A program made the translations under genes and the position numbers. This document shows positions 1-8,376 of a stretch of DNA of 64,000 nucleotides, one piece after another. Source of the DNA: Candidatus Didemnitutus sp. (GTDB taxonomy: Bacteria > Verrucomicrobiota > Verrucomicrobiia > Opitutales > Opitutaceae); the NCBI GenBank assembly GCA_019634575.1, contig JAHCAY010000002.1, positions 730,897 through 794,896 on the forward strand. Direction: 5' to 3'. The notes under the pieces were generated by a model that was not told where the DNA came from, did no database searches, and saw only the letters and a list, made by a program, of their open reading frames with translations. Every line of letters starts with the position of its first letter. Position 1 is the stretch's first letter.

Positions 1-88
1 AGAAACTGCAGCAGGAACTCGATGCCGAGCCGCGCGCGCGCCGTTGATCGTGCCCGCGCGCGCGAAAGCCGTGGTCGCGCGCCGCGCG

Positions 89-1510
89 TCAGCTCGCGGG
101 CGCTTCGCCGACGAGCGAGTTCAGATAAATTTCCAAGTTCGTGTAGCCTGACCCTGCGCGGATGGCGGCGCCATCGGCAGCGTGCTGCGGATCGAGACCG
201 TGCGCGGTTTCCCATGCATCGGGGATGCCATCGCCATCGGTGTCCCAACCGGCGGGACGATGCACTTCCGGATAGTTGTCCCAGCCGCCCACATCGTCCT
301 GCGAATCTGGCAGGCCCGGCAGGCCGGTCTTGCTACCCTTGAACTGCGCGGTGCCGGAACGGACCTCGGCGATCACGCGCCGGTCGTGCGGATCGAGGGC
401 GGGGAAATTGCAGCCGACGTTCGCGAGCACGTCCGGGTAGGCTTCGTCCGCCGTTTGCGTGCGCACGTGCGGCGGGAAAAACTCGGTATCGGACCACGGA
501 CTGTAGTTTTCCGGCAGGCGCCCGCCGCGCTCGGTGGTGGCGGTGCGCGCCTTGTCCGGCTCGTCGGCGACGAAGTGCCCGGGCATGACGTTGCCGGCGA
601 CGTGATACCGCTGCGTGCCGGGGAAGCCGCCGTATTGGGCGTTCAGCGCGAAGAAGAATTTCGTGGCCGGACCGGGCTTGTAGTAATTTGCGACGAAGTT
701 CACTTCGTGCGCGCCGCCGTCGGTCGCGCGATTTTTCCAGTTGTAGACGACGTTGTTTCGCAGATCGAGGCGGCCGGCGTAGGTGTGGCCGTTGTTCTTG
801 TCGAGTCCGCCGGCGAGGCTCCAGTTGCGACCCGAGCAGTGCGCGAGGAGGTTGTGGTGGAAGCTGCCGATGTCGCCCCCGATGCTCGCGGCGTAGCCGT
901 GCTGCGTGCCGGGCGGATAGTTTTTGTGTCCGGCGGCGTTGAGCGCCTCGGAAATGAGCGTGCGCTGGAGCGTGATGTTGTGCGCGCCGCGCGAGCTGAA
1001 TGCCTCATCGAGCGTCCAGCTGATCGAGCAGTGGTCGATGATGCAGTTGTCGGCGCCCGCCAGGCCCATGCCATCGAGTGTCGTGCCCGAGGTGTTGCCG
1101 GGGCGCACGCGGAGGTAGCGGATGATGACGTCGTGCGCGCCGAGGATGCCGAAGTTGTAGTTCGCGAGGCAGACGCCGAGGCCCGGCGCAGTCTGGCCAG
1201 CGACGGTGAGGTTCGAGTTCGCTGCGCGCACCACGAGTTTCGATTTCAACTGAATCAAGCCCGACACCTCGAACACGGCCGTGCGCGGACCTTCCGCCTC
1301 CACGGCGGCGCGCAGGCTGCCGGGACCGGAGTCGTCGAGGTTCGTGACCGCAATGACGCGCCCGCCGCGCCCGCCTTGGGCAAAGCGTCCGTAGCCCTCC
1401 GCGGTCGGAAACGCGAGCGACCGATCCGGCTGGTCGGCCGCTCCGGACGAAACGGCGGCGCTGGCAACAAACAGCGCGTGCCGGAGGAGAGCGGTGAACG
1501 ACAGGGTCAT
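89..1510 (-). CDS. Secreted pectate lyase-like protein (polysaccharide lyase, PL1-type beta-helix)
   Basis: 473 residues with an N-terminal signal peptide (about 1-24), so it is exported. The body has the features of parallel beta-helix pectate lyases: a GYGRFAQGGRGG segment near residue 38, many short Asn/Gly/Ile-rich rungs, and IDHCSISWTLDEAF near residue 157, which is typical of the PL1 catalytic face. The C-terminus carries an Asp-rich DTDGDGIPDAWE stretch, a calcium-binding type tail common on secreted verrucomicrobial and planctomycete lyases. The likely role is eliminative cleavage of pectin-like polyuronates; exact substrate cannot be told. The ATG at 1510 is chosen because the signal peptide follows it directly. 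It is transcribed away from the hemerythrin gene. Confidence 0.85.
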   Translation of the reverse strand: MTLSFTALLRHALFVASAAVSSGAADQPDRSLAFPTAEGYGRFAQGGRGGRVIAVTNLDDSGPGSLRAAVEAEGPRTAVFEVSGLIQLKSKLVVRAANSNLTVAGQTAPGLGVCLANYNFGILGAHDVIIRYLRVRPGNTSGTTLDGMGLAGADNCIIDHCSISWTLDEAFSSRGAHNITLQRTLISEALNAAGHKNYPPGTQHGYAASIGGDIGSFHHNLLAHCSGRNWSLAGGLDKNNGHTYAGRLDLRNNVVYNWKNRATDGGAHEVNFVANYYKPGPATKFFFALNAQYGGFPGTQRYHVAGNVMPGHFVADEPDKARTATTERGGRLPENYSPWSDTEFFPPHVRTQTADEAYPDVLANVGCNFPALDPHDRRVIAEVRSGTAQFKGSKTGLPGLPDSQDDVGGWDNYPEVHRPAGWDTDGDGIPDAWETAHGLDPQHAADGAAIRAGSGYTNLEIYLNSLVGEAPAS

Positions 1511-1680
1511 GTCCGAAAGACGTCGTCCACTCCGGTGGGATTACGGCATCGCGCGATTAGGACACGGCGATGCACCCGCGCGTCCGTTCGCACGATTTGC
1601 CAATAAATGCGCAGGCGGCCCGCTCATCGCGTCGATTTGGAAATAACCGCTGGCAAATTCGCCCGCGGCTCCATTTCCCC

Positions 1681-2109
1681 ATGACCGACTGGAGCGAGCG
1701 ATTCGAAACCGGAGATCCGCAGATCGATGCGGATCATCGGGAATTTTTCCGCCGCATCGCGGCCCTCAAGGCGGCATTCGCCGCGGGAGCGCCGGCGAAT
1801 CGCGCCGCTGAGCTGCTCCAACTGCTGCACGACCACGCACTCGCCCATTTCCAACGCGAGGAGCTCACCATGGCGCACACCGGCTGCAACGCCCACGCGG
1901 AGAACTGCGCAGCGCACCAGGAATTCGCCCGCAAGCTCGACGGCTGGACGCAGCTGCTTTGTCTGTCGGGCCCGACTCCGAGCCTGGTGGAGGACATCCA
2001 CCGCGAATCGGCCGCGTGGATGAGACACCATATCCTGCGCGTCGACTGCCGCCTGCGCGGCTGCCTGGCCGCGAAGACGGACCGGAGCGCGACGGCGGCT
2101 GATGTGTGA
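1681..2109 (+). CDS. Bacteriohemerythrin (hemerythrin-like oxygen/iron-binding protein)
   Basis: 142 residues, the usual size of single-domain bacteriohemerythrins. The di-iron ligand pattern is visible in order: DADHREFF near residue 18, HALAHFQREE near residue 54, NCAAHQEF near residue 77 and WMRHHILRVD near residue 114, matching the family H...HxxxE...HxxxH...HxxxxD. The start is the ATG at 1681 (MTDWSERFETG); an upstream in-frame start at 1570 would add a poorly conserved leader. The protein should bind O2 reversibly at a non-heme di-iron site in the cytoplasm, as a sensor or oxygen carrier. It sits alone between divergent pectate lyase and a membrane protein. Confidence 0.88.
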   Translation: MTDWSERFETGDPQIDADHREFFRRIAALKAAFAAGAPANRAAELLQLLHDHALAHFQREELTMAHTGCNAHAENCAAHQEFARKLDGWTQLLCLSGPTPSLVEDIHRESAAWMRHHILRVDCRLRGCLAAKTDRSATAADV

Positions 2110-2205
2110 CGCACCGGCGCCGCGCGAGCGGTTCCCAGGACATTCTCCCAGACGAATTCACGCCGACTTCATCGTCGTTTCACGGTCGACCGGCAGGCTC
2201 GCTGC

Positions 2206-2757
2206 ATGATCAAAGACCGACTTCTGCTCGCCGCGCTCTTCGTCCCTGCCCTGCTCTTGCTCGCGCCGCTGATCGCCATGCGATTCACCGACGAGGTGAG
2301 ATGGACCGGCTCCGACTTCGCCGTCGCCTACGTCGTGCTGGCCAGCGCCGGACTCGCGTTCCGTTTTCTGTTTCGCCGTGCCGGCAACCCCATCGCTCGC
2401 CTCGCCGCCCTCGCCGCGGTGGGCACGACGCTTTTCATGACGTGGGTGAACCTCGCCGTCGGCCTCGTCGGCCGCGAAAACCATCCGGCCAACGCGATGT
2501 ATCTCGGCGTGCTCGCCATCGGCGTCATCGGCTCCCTCGCGACCGGTTTCCGACCCGGCGGCATGGCACGCACGTTCTTCGCGATGGCTGCCGCGCAACT
2601 GCTCGTGCCGGCGATCGCGCTCCTGCTCTGGCGCGTGGAGCCGGACATCCCCATCGCGCGCGTGATCGGAGCCAACGCCTTCTTCGCCGCCCTCTTTGCC
2701 GCCACAGCGCGGTTGTTTCAGTCGGTGGCGCGCCAGCCGACCGCAACCTACAGCTGA
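2206..2757 (+). CDS. Hypothetical integral membrane protein (about five TM helices)
   Basis: 183 residues, mostly hydrophobic, with about five predicted transmembrane helices (roughly residues 7-25, 41-56, 65-85, 97-113, 122-140, 148-170). There is no motif I recognise. Loops are short and carry Arg-rich ends (FLFRRAG, GFRPGG), consistent with inner-membrane topology. The gene stands alone, 96 bp after the hemerythrin gene and in the same direction. No functional claim can be made. Confidence 0.6.
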   Translation: MIKDRLLLAALFVPALLLLAPLIAMRFTDEVRWTGSDFAVAYVVLASAGLAFRFLFRRAGNPIARLAALAAVGTTLFMTWVNLAVGLVGRENHPANAMYLGVLAIGVIGSLATGFRPGGMARTFFAMAAAQLLVPAIALLLWRVEPDIPIARVIGANAFFAALFAATARLFQSVARQPTATYS

Positions 2758-2968
2758 GCAGCCACGCCCAATCGCGCCCCTGCGCCTTTCCAGAGCAACG
2801 TCTCGACGCTGGGCCGAAGCGGGCCAGTCGGCTCAAAGCGTATTCGGGCATGAGTGTTCGCATTGCGAACATTGCCGAAATGCGCGGCGCTTGGGCGGAG
2901 CATGGCCGGGAGGGAAAGGCGGTCAGTTTCGGCGTGCAGCCCAGCACCGGGCGTGCTGAAACCGGGTT

Positions 2969-3319
2969 GTGCTCCTCGATCGTTTGCAGGCTTTCACGCT
3001 CGCGCTGCCTCATGTGACCGTCGTCGCCCAGTGGGGCGGGCTCGTCTACAAGGTCTCGGGCAAGGTCTTCCTCGTGCTCTCGCTCGACGGGCAATTGCTG
3101 GAAGGCGTGTGCTTCAAATGTCCGCCGGAGGAGTTCGACGCGCTCACCGAGATCGACGGCATCGCGCAGGCACCCTACTTCGCCAAACGTCATTGGGTGC
3201 GGCTGTCCGACACCGCGGCGCTGCCCGAGCCGCAACTTCGAGAGCGCATCCGCCGCAGTCATCAACTGGTCGCAGCGGGCTTGCCGAAAAAGACGCGACT
3301 CGCACTCGGCTTGGACTGA
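2969..3319 (+). CDS. MmcQ/YjbR-family protein
   Basis: 116 residues starting at GTG 2969 (MLLDRLQAF). It has the small MmcQ/YjbR double-wing fold signature: a short N-terminal helix, QWGGLVYKVSGKVF, then LLEGVCFKCPPEEFDALT and PYFAKRHWVRLSD, ending with an R-rich helix. YjbR-like proteins are small cytoplasmic proteins proposed to bind DNA; function is poorly defined. The length fits the family. No ATG lies upstream in frame close by, so the GTG start is the best option. Confidence 0.72.
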   Translation: MLLDRLQAFTLALPHVTVVAQWGGLVYKVSGKVFLVLSLDGQLLEGVCFKCPPEEFDALTEIDGIAQAPYFAKRHWVRLSDTAALPEPQLRERIRRSHQLVAAGLPKKTRLALGLD

Positions 3320-3474
3320 GGAGCATCGACGCACGACCGCGGGCGCGGCCGAGGTTTCCGTGCGGTCGGCTCGCCCACAGGTGAAAACATCGGTGCAACC
3401 GGAACGCGCCAGACGGCGCAGCTTGGTCTTGTCGCCGCTGCGCATTTTCACGGCTCGGCGCGGGGCTCGCCCTC

Positions 3475-3939
3475 GTGTTGGTGGCGGTCGGGCTGCGCAT
3501 CGCGGTGGCCTCGGCCGCCGTGACCCCGCCCGGGGTGTTGCTCGGCCCGCTCACGTCGCGGCAATTCATGGCGGTGTCCTTTCTCGGCATCCTGCTGTTC
3601 ACCGGATTCGTGGCGCCCGGCGTCCGGCTGCGTGGCGTCGCAGGATGGCATCGACCGCTCATGTTCCTAGCCACGCTCTCCGTCTGCGCGGCGGGACTCG
3701 GGCGCATCCAGTCGCTCACCGAATTTTTCGTCCGCCACGGCTGGTATGGCGTCTTCGGCGATTTCTGCGGCGTCGTGACATTCGCCGCGCTCACGGTCGT
3801 GGCGCACGGAGTGCTGACGCACCGTCTCGATCGGCGGCTGGCGACGTCCTTTGCGGGCTTCGTCGTGGTTTGCACCGCCATCGCACAGGCGACGACGAGC
3901 GCGGGCTGGGCTGCGGTGGCAGAGCTGCTGTTGCGCTGA
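3475..3939 (+). CDS. Hypothetical membrane protein, start uncertain
   Basis: About 154 residues from GTG 3475, hydrophobic with four likely transmembrane segments and a conserved-looking VAGWHRPLMFLATLS stretch containing His and Arg near the second helix. The open frame extends upstream to 3385 without another ATG/GTG/TTG; the codons just before 3475 (GAGLALV) would extend the first membrane helix. Translation therefore either begins at GTG inside a hydrophobic run or the gene has lost its true 5' end. Function unknown. Confidence 0.5.
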   Translation: MLVAVGLRIAVASAAVTPPGVLLGPLTSRQFMAVSFLGILLFTGFVAPGVRLRGVAGWHRPLMFLATLSVCAAGLGRIQSLTEFFVRHGWYGVFGDFCGVVTFAALTVVAHGVLTHRLDRRLATSFAGFVVVCTAIAQATTSAGWAAVAELLLR

Positions 3940-4062
3940 TCGATGCGGGCCGGCTTCCGCCCAATTTTTCTTTGCCTCCCGGTCCCGTCTCTCCGCAAAT
4001 GGGGCGGTGGGCTCCACGCCGAACGTCACCCGACGTGTAGCCATATCTCCCGCACCTTCGTC

Positions 4063-4506
4063 ATGGGCCATCCTCCGACACACCTCAGTGCGCGCAACAT
4101 CCTGCGCGGGCAGGCCATTGGTTTCTCGTCGCTCGTCGTCGTGATGTGGGTGGTGGAAATTTTCCACCTGCCGCACCTGCTGTTCGGCGAATCGTCGGAG
4201 TTCATCCTCGCGCGACCGGTCATTCGCACGCTGACCGTCCTCGCGGTGTGGGCGCTCGTGCACTTCACGACCAAGCGCCTGCTCCGGCGCCTGCACGAGC
4301 TCGAGGAATTCCTCCTGATCTGCGCGTGGTGCCGCAAGGTCGGCGACGGCGACCGCTGGCTTTCGGTGGAGGACTATTTCGATTCGAAATTCGCCACCGG
4401 CACGAGCCACGGCATTTGCCCCGAGTGCGCCAAGCAACAGCTCGACGCGCATCGGCAGCGCATCTGCGAAGCGGTGGAAAAATCGGCAGTCGAGACCAGC
4501 GAGTGA
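4063..4506 (+). CDS. Two-TM protein with cysteine-rich CAWC...CPEC domain
   Basis: 147 residues from ATG 4063. Two membrane helices lie at about residues 17-34 and 47-65, followed by a basic/acidic helix and a C-terminal domain with LICAWCRKVGDGDRW, then FDSKFATGTSHGICPECAK. This CxxC...CPEC pattern is the short domain often found after PAS domains in bacterial signalling proteins (the CxxCKKIRDxxGxW...SHGICPEC type), here without a kinase or PAS domain. Probably a membrane-anchored metal-binding or redox sensory module; this is inference. The upstream 60 codons of the same frame look non-coding. Confidence 0.65.
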   Translation: MGHPPTHLSARNILRGQAIGFSSLVVVMWVVEIFHLPHLLFGESSEFILARPVIRTLTVLAVWALVHFTTKRLLRRLHELEEFLLICAWCRKVGDGDRWLSVEDYFDSKFATGTSHGICPECAKQQLDAHRQRICEAVEKSAVETSE

Positions 4507-4521
4507 TTCCCACCCGCGCGG

Positions 4522-4773
4522 TCAGCCGCCGAAGAATTCCTGCACCGTCCGGATCGCCTCCTGCTCGTCTTCTCCGGTGGCTTCGAGATCGAGGGTCGCG
4601 CCCATCGCGGCGCAGAGCGCGAGCACGCCGAGCAGGCTGCGGACGTCTGCGATCCGCTCCGCGCTGCGCAGCCGGATCTCGGCGCGAAATCGTTGCGCCG
4701 TGCGCACCAGGCGCACCGCTTGCCGCAGATGCAGACCCTCCGGCCACGGCACTCTGACTCGCGTGTTCGTCAT
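4522..4773 (-). CDS. HPr-like phosphocarrier protein
   Basis: 83 residues, the normal HPr length. The active-site His is in PEGLHLRQAVRLV (His15 type, although the family ARP after His is replaced by LRQ), and the regulatory-site half ADVRSLLGVLALCAAMGATL corresponds to the SIxGLxxLxxxxG region, followed by GEDEQEAI as in HPr. It would be phosphorylated at His by PTS enzyme I. No PTS EI/EII gene is in the window. Many Gram-negative HPr-like proteins of the Npr/Crh type act in regulation rather than sugar transport. Start ATG at 4773. Confidence 0.78.
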   Translation of the reverse strand: MTNTRVRVPWPEGLHLRQAVRLVRTAQRFRAEIRLRSAERIADVRSLLGVLALCAAMGATLDLEATGEDEQEAIRTVQEFFGG

Positions 4774-4861
4774 CCCGGCTGAGACTGCCGCGCAGCGCGC
4801 GGGTTCATCGAAATTTGCTTGGGCGCATTTCGCTCCGCCGCGAGCGCATCGGATTTTTCCC

Positions 4862-4910
4862 GAAAAAGCAGGCGGCCCTTTCCGCCCGAACGGAGCGCGG
4901 GAAGGGCCGC
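4862..4910 (-). terminator. Rho-independent terminator of the cytochrome gene
   Basis: On the minus strand a 14-bp near-perfect stem (arms 4872-4885 and 4897-4910) is followed by a T-run (complement of 4862-4866). It lies 30 bp past the stop of the minus-strand cytochrome gene at 4941. Confidence 0.7.
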
Positions 4911-4940
4911 GGGGAAGCGCGGAGGCGGTGGGCAGACGGC

Positions 4941-6434
4941 TTACCTGACCGTGCCGGCAGGCACTTGCACGGCGATCTGGTTGGGCACGGCGTAGAAGGT
5001 GCCGGCAGATAGCACATGGCTGAGCGCGATGCGGCGCGGCTGGAGGTTGGGCATGGGCGCGACGCTGGTGAACGTCTGCGGATTGTGGCAGGAGAAGCAG
5101 TTGCCGACCGTCGCGGGCGTCGTGGTGCCGGCGGCGTTCTGCACGAAAGTCTCGGCGGTGCTGTTCGCGAGATTCACGGAGCCGACGGCGTTGCTCTGGT
5201 TGCTGTTCAGGTTGTAGGTGCCGGCGTCCATCCACACGGTGCCGATGAGGTCGTAGTGGGCGAAGGTCGACTGCGGCTCCTTCTGCGTGCGGAAAAACCG
5301 CTGGGCCGACAGGTTGAGCGCGGCGATGTTCGCGGGGCCGTGGGGCGAGTGCGTCTCGCTGCCGGTGGCGTTCCAGAGCACGACGTTGGTCGACGGGGAG
5401 AATTTCTGCGTCGCGGCGTCGAAGGTGTAGCGCGGGGTCTGCGTCACCGTGCTGTTCGTCGTCACCGTGGTCGAGGGCGTGGTGAGCGAGGTGACCGAAC
5501 TGGTGGTGCTGACCGTCGTCGCGGTGCTCGGGATGTCGCACTGGTTGAAGGGCGTGTTGCCGGCGTAGAGCGTGAAGTTCTCCGCCACGCTGGTGCTGGG
5601 CGCGGGCTTGTTGGTGCCGTCGGGCACGCGCGGGGAGTTGAGATGATGCTCGAACGTGGCCCAGAGGAACTCGGGGTGGTTGATCGTGTGGCCGACGACG
5701 TGCAGGCCGAGCAGCGCGACTTTCACGAGTTTGGTCTGGCCGTTGGGCGAAGCGTAGAGGGTGTCGTTGGGCGTGAGCGCGACGCCGAGGACCGGCACGC
5801 GAGCGAGCGTGACGTAGGCGCCGGGAGGCGGCATCTCGCCGTCGTCGAGGCGCAGCCATGTGGCCTTGAAGACGGCGGCGCCGACCGGGAAGTGGTCCGC
5901 GTCGGTGTTGGCTTGATAGCCGCCGTTGGAGACGAGGTTGCGCTTCGCCGTCTCGAAGTAGGCGTCGTTCATGTGGACGGAGGCATAGATCGGGTAGCCG
6001 TTGGGCGCGACGAGCAGGTTGCCGTCGGCCTCGACGATCGCGCCGGCGCCCTCGATGTGCGGGGCATCGGCCGGGTGCGCGGCGCGGAGGCCGAGGTGGA
6101 GCTCGCGCGGCGCAGCACCGGCGGGCTTGAAGAGATCCTCCGGCGTGTGGAGCGAGAGGAAGCGCGGCGTGCCTTTGCCGTCGAGCGCCGTCGCCCAGGT
6201 GAAGGCTTCCCACGACCACTCGTGGAATGCGCAATCGCGCGCGCCGATCGGCGTGTCCTGCGTGGGGAACGCGGCGTCGGGCTTGAGGTAGTTGGGCAGG
6301 TTTTCCTGCCAGCCGTTGGGCGGACAGGTTTCGGGCGCGGGAGCAGCTTCGGCCGAGGCGACATGCACGGCGCAGAGGCCGGCGAGAACAGTAGCAAAGC
6401 GCAGCAAAGAGCGCGCGTGGAGGGGGCGTTTCAT
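4941..6434 (-). CDS. Secreted cytochrome c-type protein with a single CxxCH
   Basis: 497 residues. A signal peptide (about 1-27, ending VASAEAAPAP) is followed by a large domain containing CPPNGWQENLPNY, EWSWEAFTWATALDG and a repeat of His-containing stretches (HTINHPEFLWATFEHH). Near residue 446 is CFSCHNPQ, a CxxCH heme c attachment site, so at least one covalent heme in the periplasm. Between about residues 300 and 345 lies a very Thr/Ser-rich tract (TTVSTTSSVTSLTTPSTTVT), a probable flexible linker. I do not recognise a named enzyme; similar single-heme proteins are annotated only as cytochrome c family proteins. It is monocistronic, with a terminator at 4862-4910. Confidence 0.7.
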   Translation of the reverse strand: MKRPLHARSLLRFATVLAGLCAVHVASAEAAPAPETCPPNGWQENLPNYLKPDAAFPTQDTPIGARDCAFHEWSWEAFTWATALDGKGTPRFLSLHTPEDLFKPAGAAPRELHLGLRAAHPADAPHIEGAGAIVEADGNLLVAPNGYPIYASVHMNDAYFETAKRNLVSNGGYQANTDADHFPVGAAVFKATWLRLDDGEMPPPGAYVTLARVPVLGVALTPNDTLYASPNGQTKLVKVALLGLHVVGHTINHPEFLWATFEHHLNSPRVPDGTNKPAPSTSVAENFTLYAGNTPFNQCDIPSTATTVSTTSSVTSLTTPSTTVTTNSTVTQTPRYTFDAATQKFSPSTNVVLWNATGSETHSPHGPANIAALNLSAQRFFRTQKEPQSTFAHYDLIGTVWMDAGTYNLNSNQSNAVGSVNLANSTAETFVQNAAGTTTPATVGNCFSCHNPQTFTSVAPMPNLQPRRIALSHVLSAGTFYAVPNQIAVQVPAGTVR

Positions 6435-6634
6435 GGGGATGGCGGTGGAGACCACAGGCTCCACGTTCGGAACCCGACTCGCGCGGCTGGTCGCGCGAGC
6501 TGTTCCACGGAGCCTGCGACGGGTTCCCCTTGGCCCCGGAGAATGACGTCGGCCCGAACCAAACGGGCCCGACTTCGCGGCGGCAAGACCGAAGCGCCCG
6601 CGGGCGCGCCATCGCGGAGCGCGGACCGGGCGAC

Positions 6635-8263
6635 TCAGGCCGCGCGGTAGTGGTCCTTCACCGCGTAGCCGCGCGCGACGAGTCCGAAGATCGCCGCCGC
6701 CACGAACGCGAACGCCGCGAAGAAGAACATCTGGAACGCCGTCACGCCGAAGCCGGTCGACGCGATCGCGCCGGTCACGGCGTCGTTCTTCACCGCCGCA
6801 TTGGCGACGAGCACCCAGAGATTGCCGATCGTGACGGACAGCAGCCAGAAGCTCATCAGCGCGCCCTTCATCGATTGCGGCGCCTGGCTGTAGGCGAACT
6901 CCAGCCCCGTGGCCGACACGAGCACCTCGCCGAGCGTCAGCAACACATATGGCAGCACCTGCCACGCGATGTTCACCTTCGCCCCGCCATCGAGCGAGAG
7001 TTGCAGCCAGCCGATCACGACCCACGAGGCCGCCGCGAACGCGATGCCCAGGGTCATGCGGCGCAGCGCCGTGACCTCGAAGCCGATTTTCCGCAGCGCG
7101 GGGAAGAGCATGAGGTTGTTGAACGGAATCAGCAGCATCACGAACAGCGGGTTCAGTGCCTGCATCTGCGACGGTTCGATCGTCGCGAAATGTCCGAAGA
7201 TCGTCGCGAGCAGCGGACTCGATTCGCGCAGCGCCGCCGCGTCGAACAGGTGCCACGCCTCCATCGCCTTGCCCTGCAAGACCCACGTCGAGGCCTTCTG
7301 GTCGAAGAGCGACCAGAACGGCGTCACGAGCGCGAAGAGCACGAGCACGCGCAACACGCCGCGCACGCCCTCGACCGCCGCGTCCGGATGCGCGCCGCGC
7401 GCGCCCTCGAGCTGCAGCCGCACGCCGATGCCGCCGAACGCCACGATGGCGACGATCGCAACGCAGACCGCTTTCACGAAATTCTCGAAACCCGGCAGCC
7501 AGTAGAAACCCAGCGCCGCCACCAGCACGCCGAGCGCGGCGAGCACTTTGCCCGCCGGGCCGGACATGAGCGCCGTCCAGCACACGCGCAGGAACGAGTG
7601 AGGATCGGGCGGCGTCGGCGGCACCATCACGTATTTCTTCCGGCCCGCCCACAGCACCACGGTCGAGAGGAACATCAGCACGCCCGGAATGCCGAACGCG
7701 ACCGCCGGCCCGAGTTGCTTCAGGAAGATCGGCATCAGCAGCGACGCGAAGAACGACCCGAAATTGATGATCCAGTAGAACGCGTCGAACACCACCTTCG
7801 CGCGGTGCTTGTTGGTCGAGTCGAACTGGTCGCCGACGAACGACGAGATGCACGGCTTGATGCCGCCCGAGCCGAGCGCGATGAGAAACAGTCCGGTGTA
7901 GAACCCGACGCGGTTGTCCACGCACAGCGCGAGCATCCCCTGCCCCACGCAGTAGACGAGACTCAGCCAGAAGATGACGTTGTATTTGCCCCAGAGCCGG
8001 TCCGCCAGCCAGCCGCCGAGCAGCGGGAAGAAATACACGCCGATCACGAAGGTGTGGAAAACCTCCTTCGCCGCGCCGGCGCGGTCGCCCTCCGGCAGAT
8101 ACATCAGCAGCGACGAGACGAGAAACACCGTCAGGATGTTCCGCATGCCGTAGAAGCTGAACCGTTCGCAACCCTCGTTGCCGATGATGAAGGGAATCTG
8201 GCGCGGGATCGGCACTTTCGCCGGGTCGCTCGCCGGGGTCGCAGGCGCGGTCGGGGAACTCAT
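6635..8263 (-). CDS. POT/PTR family proton-dependent oligopeptide transporter
   Basis: 542 residues with 12-14 transmembrane segments. The family proton-coupling signature ExxERFSFYG is present at about residue 30 (NEGCERFSFYGMRNIL), and the PTR2 motif region GVYFFPLLGGWLADRLWGKY follows, then the GSGGIKPCISSFVGDQF signature near residue 130. It should import di/tripeptides across the inner membrane with protons. It is alone; the upstream region faces the divergent sensor kinase gene (about 110 bp between starts). Confidence 0.9.
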   Translation of the reverse strand: MSSPTAPATPASDPAKVPIPRQIPFIIGNEGCERFSFYGMRNILTVFLVSSLLMYLPEGDRAGAAKEVFHTFVIGVYFFPLLGGWLADRLWGKYNVIFWLSLVYCVGQGMLALCVDNRVGFYTGLFLIALGSGGIKPCISSFVGDQFDSTNKHRAKVVFDAFYWIINFGSFFASLLMPIFLKQLGPAVAFGIPGVLMFLSTVVLWAGRKKYVMVPPTPPDPHSFLRVCWTALMSGPAGKVLAALGVLVAALGFYWLPGFENFVKAVCVAIVAIVAFGGIGVRLQLEGARGAHPDAAVEGVRGVLRVLVLFALVTPFWSLFDQKASTWVLQGKAMEAWHLFDAAALRESSPLLATIFGHFATIEPSQMQALNPLFVMLLIPFNNLMLFPALRKIGFEVTALRRMTLGIAFAAASWVVIGWLQLSLDGGAKVNIAWQVLPYVLLTLGEVLVSATGLEFAYSQAPQSMKGALMSFWLLSVTIGNLWVLVANAAVKNDAVTGAIASTGFGVTAFQMFFFAAFAFVAAAIFGLVARGYAVKDHYRAA

Positions 8264-8376
8264 GGGATATCTTGCCCGCCACGCTGCGGAGAACCGCGCC
8301 GAAATTCAAGGGACGAGTCGCACGGGAAATCGGATTGCCGCCGCGCATTCGTTGCGCCGGGATGCGTCCGGAGCCC

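Noticed and set aside
22..342. Short plus-strand frame at the window start
   Set aside because: It overlaps the antisense of the pectate lyase and has no domain.
6549..6575. gtcggcccg ... cgggcccgac hairpin as a terminator for the peptide transporter
   Set aside because: No T-run on the minus strand and a bulged stem; left unannotated.
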